Shown: positions 23,667 to 28,833 of the stretch, one piece after another
Layout of the letters: every line of letters begins with the position of its first letter
Numbering within the stretch: the stretch's first letter is position 1
From: an uncultured Gammaproteobacteria bacterium
GTDB lineage: Bacteria; Pseudomonadota; Gammaproteobacteria; Halothiobacillales; Halothiobacillaceae
Direction of reading: 5' to 3'
Assembly (NCBI GenBank): GCA_938004235.1
Contig: CALKWL010000408.1
Location: 1-28,833 of the forward strand
DNA length: 28,833 bases
Notes under the pieces: generated by a model
Database searches by the model: none
What the model saw: the letters and a program-made list of their open reading frames with translations, nothing else
What the model was told of the DNA's origin: nothing
Program-made: the position numbers and the translations under genes

Positions 23667-24606
23667 GCCCGCGCCTCGCAAGGTTGAACAACGAACCGTC
23701 CGCACGGCGCAGACGCAACCCCGGCTCCGCCTCGATGCGACCAATCAGGGTCAGGGATTCAGGACAGTGCACAAGCCGATCCAGCGCATCCGGCGGCAAG
23801 GTAAAAAGCAGCTCATAATCATCGCCGCCCGCCAGCTGAGCCTGCCAGGCCTCGTCCTGCGCCGCGGAGGCAAGCAGCGCCGAGCACGGCAAACGCGCAA
23901 GATCAATACTCGCCCCCACACCGCTGGCCGCGAGGATATGGCCAAGATCCTGCGCCAGACCGTCGGAAATATCCACAGCGCTGGAGGCCAGGCCGCACAA
24001 TGCCAGCCCCAGCTCGACACGCGGCGTCGGACGATGCAGACGTTCCAGCGCGTGCTGTGCCAAATCATCAGAAAAATGACGATGCCCCAGACGCTGCGCC
24101 AGCCCCAACGCTGCTTCACCGGGGACGCCGCTGACCGCAATCCAGTCGCCCACCCTGGCGCCGGAGCGCAGCATCGACGCTGCCGCCGAGTGCGGACGTT
24201 CCCCCAGTGCGGTAATGCTCATGCTCAGCGCTCCGCGCACGGTATCGCCGCCCACCAGACGCACGTCATAGCGTTGCGCCAGCCCCTGCAAACCTTCGGC
24301 AAACGCACGCAGCCAAGCCTCATCAACCAGCGGCAGACTCAGATTCAGCAAAAACCAGCGTGGACGCGCGCCCATGGCGGCCAAATCACTCAGGTTCACC
24401 GCCAAGGCCTTGTGTCCCAAACTGACGGGATCATCGTCAGCCAGAAAGTGCACGCCTTCCACCAGGGTATCGGTCGTCACAACAAGATGATGCCCAGCCG
24501 TAGGTTGCAACAAAGCGGCATCGTCGCCTATGCCCAAAGCCACGCCCGCTTCGGCATCGGCTGACCGGGTGAAGAAAAAGCGCTGAATAAGCTCAAACTC
24601 GCCCAT
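23650..24606 (-). CDS. thiL: thiamine-monophosphate kinase ThiL
   Basis: ThiL phosphorylates thiamine monophosphate to the active cofactor thiamine diphosphate, using ATP. The 318-residue protein belongs to the PurM/AIR synthase-like fold. It shows GIGDDAALL (25-33), the substrate and Mg loop TTDTLVEGVHF (44-54), GHKALAVNLSDLAAMGA, RLVGGDTVRG and DISDGLAQDLGH. GAGG lies six bases upstream of ATG 24606. In related genomes thiL directly follows nusB; here a repeat of about 118 bp fills the 191-nt gap, ending 15 nt before the thiL start. No TPP riboswitch is visible. Confidence 0.95.
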   Translation of the reverse strand: MGEFELIQRFFFTRSADAEAGVALGIGDDAALLQPTAGHHLVVTTDTLVEGVHFLADDDPVSLGHKALAVNLSDLAAMGARPRWFLLNLSLPLVDEAWLRAFAEGLQGLAQRYDVRLVGGDTVRGALSMSITALGERPHSAAASMLRSGARVGDWIAVSGVPGEAALGLAQRLGHRHFSDDLAQHALERLHRPTPRVELGLALCGLASSAVDISDGLAQDLGHILAASGVGASIDLARLPCSALLASAAQDEAWQAQLAGGDDYELLFTLPPDALDRLVHCPESLTLIGRIEAEPGLRLRRADGSLFNLARRGHDHFA

Positions 24607-24621
24607 AAGCCCTCAGAACCC

Positions 24622-24739
24622 GTTCAAAATCTCGATCAACGGATGCAGTGCAAGCGAAAAAGCGCAGCATAGGCGCACTATGTGAGCATTTTGAGGCGAT
24701 TTTTTGCGCCGCAATACGCCGTTCAACGAGACTTTGCAC
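24622..24739 (-). repeat. 120-bp inverted-repeat element, copy 1 (nusB-thiL spacer)
   Basis: The ends are imperfect inverted copies: GTTCAAAATCTCG on the left and CGAGACTTTGCAC on the right. Further paired segments occur inside (AACGG/CCGTT and the A-rich/T-rich GCGAAAAA and TTTTTTGCG). The minus strand matches 27366-27491: 34 nt at 24622-24655 align with 27454-27487 with one mismatch, and the central part is also recognisably related. No open frame is present, so this is a small non-coding repeat, perhaps a MITE-like hairpin. The rest of the nusB-thiL gap shows nothing clear. Confidence 0.75.
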
Positions 24740-24797
24740 AGGTTTTAACCGCCGTTTTCCCTTGAAATAGAGAAATGGAGCACACGACGCCGTGATA

Positions 24798-25274
24798 TCA
24801 ACCCGGCTGCTTGAACTCAGCCGCGCGCAAACTCGGCACTAATTTATCCAACACGCCATTCACAAAACCATGGCTGCCCTCAGCACCGAACATCTTGCCC
24901 AACTCGATGGCTTCGTTCATCACCACGCGGTAGGGCATGTCCAGGCAATCGCGCAATTCATACGCGCCCACCCAAAGCACGGCATGTTCAATCGGATCGA
25001 CCTCGTCCAATGGACGGCTGACCAGCGGCGCAAGCAACGCATCCAGCTCCTGACGGCTGGCGATAATGCCCTGCAACAGCTTGCGAAAATGCTCAAGATC
25101 GGCCTTGAGAATATCCGGCTCCTGCATGAACTGCGCCTCAAGCTCAACCAGCGATGTCGGATTGATCTGGAGTTGATACAAGGCCTGCACCGCCTTGCGG
25201 CGAGCACGCCTGCGCGCCGCCATGCCCGGAGGCGCAGGACGAGCACGGCGAAATTTGGAGGTCGTCTCGCTCAC
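24798..25274 (-). CDS. nusB: transcription antitermination factor NusB
   Basis: NusB pairs with S10 (NusE) at boxA sequences to allow antitermination on rRNA operons. The 158-residue all-helical protein shows the RARRKAVQALYQLQI opening, the PLDEVDPIEHAVLWVGAYEL core and the MNEAIELGKMFGAEGSHGFVNGVLDK signature near the C-terminus. An extra basic segment of about 24 residues precedes the core. ATG 25274 lies one base after the ribH stop, so translation is probably coupled to ribH. Confidence 0.95.
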   Translation of the reverse strand: MSETTSKFRRARPAPPGMAARRRARRKAVQALYQLQINPTSLVELEAQFMQEPDILKADLEHFRKLLQGIIASRQELDALLAPLVSRPLDEVDPIEHAVLWVGAYELRDCLDMPYRVVMNEAIELGKMFGAEGSHGFVNGVLDKLVPSLRAAEFKQPG

Positions 25275-25275
25275 A

Positions 25276-25752
25276 TCAAGCCTCGATCTGATCCAGCAGG
25301 TTCACCATTTCAATCGCGGTCATCGCCGCCTCGAACCCCTTGTTGCCCGCCTTGGTGCCTGCACGCTCAATCGCCTGCTCGATGGTATCGGTAGTCAATA
25401 CGCCGAATACCACCGGCAAACCAAAATCCAGTCCCACGCTCGACAAGCCCTTGGCCGCCTCGCCTGCCACATAGTCGAAATGCGCCGTGGAACCGCGAAT
25501 GACCGCGCCCAGCGCGATAATCGCGTCGCAATCCGCGCGCGCAGCCACTTTCTGCGCCACCAGCGGCAGCTCGTACGCGCCCGGCACACGCACGATGCGG
25601 ATATTGTCATCACTCACGCCGTGACGCTTCAAACCATCCAACGCACCCGCCAGCAGCGACTCACAAATAAAACCGTTAAACCGCGTGACCAAAATCACGA
25701 AACGACCCGCTTCAATCGTCAGGCCGCCCTCAATGGTACGAATGCCGCTCAT
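25276..25752 (-). CDS. ribH: 6,7-dimethyl-8-ribityllumazine synthase
   Basis: RibH condenses the RibB product, dihydroxybutanone phosphate, with aminoribitylaminouracil to form lumazine, the step before riboflavin. In the 158 residues, FNGFI (25-29) binds substrate, GAYELPL (58-64) is conserved, and GAVIRG (82-87) leads to catalytic His91 in HFDYV. AAGGTGA is a good ribosome binding site seven bases before ATG 25752. It lies downstream of ribBX, from which cassette E (25773-25918) separates it. Confidence 0.95.
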   Translation of the reverse strand: MSGIRTIEGGLTIEAGRFVILVTRFNGFICESLLAGALDGLKRHGVSDDNIRIVRVPGAYELPLVAQKVAARADCDAIIALGAVIRGSTAHFDYVAGEAAKGLSSVGLDFGLPVVFGVLTTDTIEQAIERAGTKAGNKGFEAAMTAIEMVNLLDQIEA

Positions 25753-25772
25753 ACAAACTCACCTTAGTTGGC

Positions 25773-25918
25773 GCTGAATAAATCCATCCATGGATTTATT
25801 CAGCAAGTCTCGTCGCGGCACATGCCCGCGACGGCCTACACGAATCAACGACTAACGTCGTTGTTCGCGTTAGGGCATCCTGCCCTAAGCAGGAAACACT
25901 GAGTTAGTCAGTGTTTCC
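25773..25918 (-). repeat. five-hairpin intergenic cassette, copy E
   Basis: On the minus strand the order is: a, GGAAACACTGA/TCAGTGTTTCC (25918-25892), beginning right at the ribBX stop; b, TTAGGGCA/TGCCCTAA (25888-25870); c, 12 bp with one mismatch, CGAATCAACGAC type (25867-25841); d, GTCGCGG/CCGCGAC (25832-25812), the same stem as in copy B; and e, GCTGAATAAATCCAT, a 15-bp stem (25804-25773). It fills the ribBX-ribH gap, leaving only about 20 nt before the ribH start for its ribosome binding site. Confidence 0.85.
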
Positions 25919-27025
25919 TTAATCAGAAACATAATCGACCGCTTCCAGACCAAAGCCTGCAAGCGCATGGAAACGTTTGGGCGCCGACATGACGTGCATT
26001 TTGCGCACCCCCAAATCGAGCAGAATTTGCGCACCGATGCCATAAGTGCGCTGATCCTGCGCAGCGCCCTCACCGAATTTTTCCTCGGCGCGATTGCCAA
26101 TGGCCAGCATCTGAATCCGACGCACCAGATCGCCCGGCTCCTCGGTCGGGCGCAGCAACACCAGCACGCCGCAATCCGCCTGCGCAATGCGCTGCAAGGC
26201 ATCATCCAGCGGCCAACCGCACCCCGGCTCGCCGAAAAGCACGTCACACAGGGTATTTTGCACCTGCACCCGCACCATGGCAGGAACATCCGCCTTGGGC
26301 GCGCCTTTGACCAAGGCAAGATGCACCAGGCCATCCACGCCATCCTGGTAGGCGTGCAAACGAAACTCGCCAAAGCGCGTTGGGAAACTCGTCTCCGCCA
26401 CGCGCTCCACGCTGTGCTCGTGTTTCAGCCGGTAACGAATCAGATCTTCAATCGTACCGATTTTCAGGCCATGTTCCGCCGCAAATTTTTCCAGATCGGG
26501 GCGACGCGCCATGCTGCCGTCCTCGTTCAGAATTTCCACGATCACCGCCGCAGGCTCAGCGCCGGCCAGTCGCGCCAGGTCGCAGCCTGCCTCGGTATGC
26601 CCGGCGCGGGTCAGCACCCCGCCCGGACGCGCCATCAGCGGAAAAATATGCCCAGGCTGCACCACGTCCTCCGGCCGGGCGTCCTTGGCCACCGCCGCCT
26701 GCACGGTACGCGCGCGATCGGCGGCGGAAATGCCAGTGGTCACCCCCTCGGCGGCCTCAATCGACACGGTAAAATTCGTGCCGAACGCCTCGCTGGAGCG
26801 GCTGACCATCAAGGGCAGGCGCAAACGCTCGCAACGCTCCTGGGTCAAGGTCAGACAAATCAACCCGCGCCCGTAGCGCGCCATGAAGTTGATGTCTTCG
26901 GCACGAACCTTCTCGGCGAGCATCAAAAGATCGCCTTCGTTTTCGCGGTTTTCGTCATCCATGATGATGACCATGCGCCCGGCGCGCAGATCGTCAAGAA
27001 TGTCCTCGGTGCTGTTGAGGTTCAT
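25919..27025 (-). CDS. ribB: 3,4-dihydroxy-2-butanone 4-phosphate synthase with degenerate RibA domain (RibBX)
   Basis: The N-terminal domain, about 1-205, is RibB, which makes dihydroxybutanone phosphate from ribulose-5-phosphate. It has DDENRENEGD (23-32) and RAGHTEAGCD (140-149). The second domain, about 206-368, is GTP cyclohydrolase II-like but lacks the zinc motif: at 252-271, where HSEC and CDCG belong, only Cys260 and Cys269 remain. The EGRGIGL-type catalytic segment is also missing. The C-terminal YGIGAQIL survives. It is therefore a RibBX-type variant, and RibA must be encoded elsewhere. No ribosome binding site or FMN riboswitch is visible upstream. Confidence 0.92.
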   Translation of the reverse strand: MNLNSTEDILDDLRAGRMVIIMDDENRENEGDLLMLAEKVRAEDINFMARYGRGLICLTLTQERCERLRLPLMVSRSSEAFGTNFTVSIEAAEGVTTGISAADRARTVQAAVAKDARPEDVVQPGHIFPLMARPGGVLTRAGHTEAGCDLARLAGAEPAAVIVEILNEDGSMARRPDLEKFAAEHGLKIGTIEDLIRYRLKHEHSVERVAETSFPTRFGEFRLHAYQDGVDGLVHLALVKGAPKADVPAMVRVQVQNTLCDVLFGEPGCGWPLDDALQRIAQADCGVLVLLRPTEEPGDLVRRIQMLAIGNRAEEKFGEGAAQDQRTYGIGAQILLDLGVRKMHVMSAPKRFHALAGFGLEAVDYVSD

Positions 27026-27089
27026 GAATCAAAGCGCTTGTAACTGTAAAGGGGGCGCAACTTTAGCATATCCAGGCACAAGAGCCGCC

Positions 27090-27177
27090 TTATTGATACG
27101 GCACGGCGAAACCAACTGACCGCGGTTGTGCATCCAACACACGTCGGATTCAAAAACTCTCTATGCCGTATCAATAA
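27090..27177. repeat. perfect 14-bp inverted repeat enclosing 60 nt, upstream of ribBX
   Basis: TTATTGATACGGCA (27090-27103) and its exact complement TGCCGTATCAATAA (27164-27177) bound an 88-nt segment. Inside are smaller dyads (CAAC/GTTG and TGTG/CACA). It begins 64 nt upstream of the ribBX start and touches the left end of cassette F. It could be an RNA leader, an operator pair or a small insertion; it does not match the FMN riboswitch consensus I know. Confidence 0.6.
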
Positions 27178-27353
27178 CAGACTGCTGAAATACTGATTTC
27201 AACAACCTGTTAAGGCGGAACAAGGGTGCCCCGCGCGCAAATCAAGCATGTATGTGATTGATTTGCACCTACCGAGTCCGAGAGTGAACGCGCAGCTGGC
27301 GCAAGCCCACCGGATTTGGTAGGGCTGAAAAACTCATGAGTGAGTTTTTCAGC
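27176..27353 (+). repeat. five-hairpin intergenic cassette, copy F
   Basis: The order is: a, AACAG/CTGTT around TGCTGAAAT/ATTTCAACA (27176-27211); b, degenerate, only GCGG/CCGC left (27215-27234); c, GCAAATCAAGCA with TGTGATTGATTTGC (27237-27266); d, a long CCTACC/GGTAGG stem (27268-27323); and e, GCTGAAAAACTCA/TGAGTTTTTCAGC (27324-27353), the same stem as in copy A. It lies in the 470-nt spacer between the DUF945 gene and ribBX. Confidence 0.75.
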
Positions 27354-27365
27354 GGCCTGCTAAGC

Positions 27366-27491
27366 GGCTGCTCAAACTCACGCGATGCGGCGCGAAGAGA
27401 CGCCTAAAATACTCGCATAGTGCATCTACACGCCGATTTTTCGGCGATTTTTTGCTTGCACTGCATCCGTTGATCGAGACTTTGAACAGCC
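27366..27491 (+). repeat. 120-bp inverted-repeat element, copy 2 (after DUF945 gene)
   Basis: The ends GGCTGCTCAAACTC and GAGACTTTGAACAGCC are imperfect inverted repeats, and the right 34 nt (27454-27487) match copy 1 (24622-24655, opposite strand) with one mismatch. The middle also aligns, for example GCGGCGC near 27388 and CATAGTGC at 27416-27423. A CGCCGA/TCGGCG hairpin with a T-run follows at about 27431-27453. It ends four bases from the DUF945 stop, so it may act as its 3' structure. With copy F and the 14-bp inverted repeat it accounts for most of 27026-27495. Confidence 0.75.
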
Positions 27492-27495
27492 AAGT

Positions 27496-28833
27496 CTATT
27501 GCGGCATCCCCATCATCGCCGGATTAAGAGGCTGACCATTGATGGTGATCGCGCCTTGCACATAGCTGAGCGCTGTCGAAAGCTGCCCGTTTTTGTTCAA
27601 GACATAGCCTGCCTGCACCAAGGCGCGAAGCTGTTCGATCTGCTCCGAACTCAGGCTCTCAATGAGCAAAGCCTCGGGGATGGCAAGTTGCGCACTAGCT
27701 TCAAGTACTGAAGCCAAGCCCATCAAAATCAAAGGGTTTTCAATGGCTGCCTCCAGATTACCGACCTTGGCGTTCGGCAGTTTCACTACGGCGCTTGCCT
27801 TGATTTCACCTTGCGGCGTGCTCATGCCCATGCGTTCGATCGCGATTTCAGGGCTGTTTTCAAGCAAAACCTGCATCGGGGGCAGCAGTGGTTTAAGTTG
27901 CGCCATATCCGTGGGTTCAGCCGACGTGTTCAGGCTTTGCGAGATTGTGTTGAGTTCAGCGAGCGCTGCGGCTTCAAGATGACGCACCGCCAGATCGAAA
28001 TGAGCTGAGCGAAAAACCTGCTCGCCGACGTGCAACGAATCCACCTCGTAACCTGCAAAAACGTCGATAAATCCAGCGTTTTCCTTGACATCGCTCTTGA
28101 TGACCAGATTCTCCAAGCGCATGGGAGGATGGTCGGCATCCTTGGATTGGGTTTCAAAGTGTTGCAGCTTGATGTTGACCGGGCCGGTGTACACGTCCGG
28201 TTTATCGGCGGACAGGCGTGTCTGCTGCCCTTGCATCGTCAGGCCTTTTATCTCGAACTGATCCGAACCATTCATTGAACGCGCCTGCATGAATGGCCAA
28301 CTGCCCTGCATGTTCATCACGCTGAAATCCTGATTGAAATCCATATCAACAACCAGTTCGCCCCATGCCAAGTGCTCAATGCCGTCAACACGGCTTTCTA
28401 CGGCGGGGCTGCGAAGCTGCTGATGTCCGGCGCCCGCAAAATCAATCTGCGTATCGACGGTCAAGGGCGACTTTCCGGCATAAAGCTTTTTGACAAGCGG
28501 CTCATCCAGCTCCAGTGCGGAATGTGCGCTGGCAAGGCCTATTCCCGAAAAAGCAGGCAAGGGACCGTGGTTGATGTGGCTGCGCACGACAAACTGCACA
28601 GGTTTGGACGCGTCTTGCACTGGCGCGTCGGCATTCATGGTTTCAAACAGAGCGCTGAATTCGGGTTTCAAGGCGAACGTGATGACCTCCTCGGTACTGA
28701 ATATCCCGCGCTGTGTTTTACGCTCGACAATATCCACATACGGATTGCCCTTGAGCTGGGCGTATTGACGTTCAAAAATTGAATCAATCTGGCCGACAAT
28801 CACCCAACTTGCAGCGGGGAAAGCGACAAAGGG
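27496..28833 (-). CDS. YdgA/DUF945 family protein, N-terminus beyond the window
   Basis: The frame is open from the right edge (28833) to the stop at 27496, 445 residues. The first residues read VAFPAASW, the usual end of the YdgA N-terminal membrane anchor, so about 10-20 codons are missing; the GTG at 28803 is not the real start. DUF945 proteins are inner-membrane anchored with a large, mainly beta-sheet periplasmic part. Family marks include QRGIFSTEE near the N-terminus, RSHINHGPLPAF, and the C-terminal repeat-like region ending AITINGQPLNP. The function is not established; E. coli YdgA has been tied to the cell envelope. Its link to the downstream ribBX gene is not obvious. Confidence 0.88.
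   Translation of the reverse strand, partial: PFVAFPAASWVIVGQIDSIFERQYAQLKGNPYVDIVERKTQRGIFSTEEVITFALKPEFSALFETMNADAPVQDASKPVQFVVRSHINHGPLPAFSGIGLASAHSALELDEPLVKKLYAGKSPLTVDTQIDFAGAGHQQLRSPAVESRVDGIEHLAWGELVVDMDFNQDFSVMNMQGSWPFMQARSMNGSDQFEIKGLTMQGQQTRLSADKPDVYTGPVNIKLQHFETQSKDADHPPMRLENLVIKSDVKENAGFIDVFAGYEVDSLHVGEQVFRSAHFDLAVRHLEAAALAELNTISQSLNTSAEPTDMAQLKPLLPPMQVLLENSPEIAIERMGMSTPQGEIKASAVVKLPNAKVGNLEAAIENPLILMGLASVLEASAQLAIPEALLIESLSSEQIEQLRALVQAGYVLNKNGQLSTALSYVQGAITINGQPLNPAMMGMPQ

Noticed and set aside
24607..24797. TPP riboswitch upstream of thiL
   Set aside because: No CTGAGA-type thi-box is seen. Most of the gap is a repeat also found upstream of ribBX.
25967..27043. A 358-codon plus-strand frame opposite ribBX
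   Set aside because: It mirrors the conserved ribBX coding sequence and has a composition typical of an antisense frame.
27026..27495. FMN riboswitch upstream of ribBX
   Set aside because: I looked for the conserved FMN element blocks on the minus strand and did not find them. The spacer is explained by cassette F, the second repeat and the 14-bp inverted repeat.
28771..28803. A complete DUF945 protein starting at GTG 28803
   Set aside because: The frame stays open to the window edge, and the residues before the GTG look like the end of the family's N-terminal membrane anchor, so the true start lies outside.

Overview
This window looks like one end of a draft contig from a gammaproteobacterium of moderately high GC (a betaproteobacterium is less likely). 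It holds about 28 chromosomal housekeeping genes. The assignment rests on the gene blocks ribBX-ribH-nusB-thiL-pgpA, engB divergent from cytochrome c4-resB-ccsA-dsbA, purE-purK, scpA-scpB and yciB-yciI-ppiC, together with YciO and a RibBX-type fusion. I cannot name the genus. There are no rRNA, tRNA, phage, IS or CRISPR features. The first 46 bases are not genomic: positions 13-46 match an Illumina TruSeq adapter, and the rmuC gene is cut off there.

Layout. Positions 47-2144 (minus strand): partial rmuC, a HAD phosphatase and a stand-alone cyclic-nucleotide-binding-domain protein. 2423-4269 (minus): yciB-yciI and a PpiC-type lipoprotein foldase. 4541-7166 (plus): yciO, a site-2 protease homologue, scpA and scpB. 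7297-8946 (plus): phosphoglucomutase. 9172-11654 (minus): a PAS-PAS-GGDEF diguanylate cyclase and the pseudouridine synthase rluB. 11805-13461 (plus): purE and purK. 13448-14755 (minus): a type II NADH dehydrogenase. 14943-20148 (minus): dsbA, ccsA, resB and cytochrome c4, a cytochrome c and System II maturation cluster. 20317-20973 (plus): engB. 21159-23079 (minus): a DUF2334 deacetylase-like protein and a GT4 glycosyltransferase. 23112-27025 (minus): pgpA, thiL, nusB, ribH and ribBX, linking phospholipid, thiamine and riboflavin synthesis. 27496 to the right edge (minus): a YdgA/DUF945 protein that runs off the window.

The most unusual content is between genes. Six intergenic spacers carry a cassette of about 145-215 bp made of five consecutive hairpins (called a to e here) in the same order. 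Stem sequences differ from copy to copy, but both arms change together, and two hairpins keep recognisable apices. A seventh partial copy follows pgm. A second repeat of about 120 bp occurs twice, between nusB and thiL and upstream of ribBX. A REP-like hairpin follows the HAD gene, and a perfect 14-bp inverted repeat sits upstream of ribBX. These elements interrupt otherwise compact operons and could act as terminators, attenuators, mRNA-stability elements or small non-autonomous mobile repeats. The sequence alone does not decide between these.
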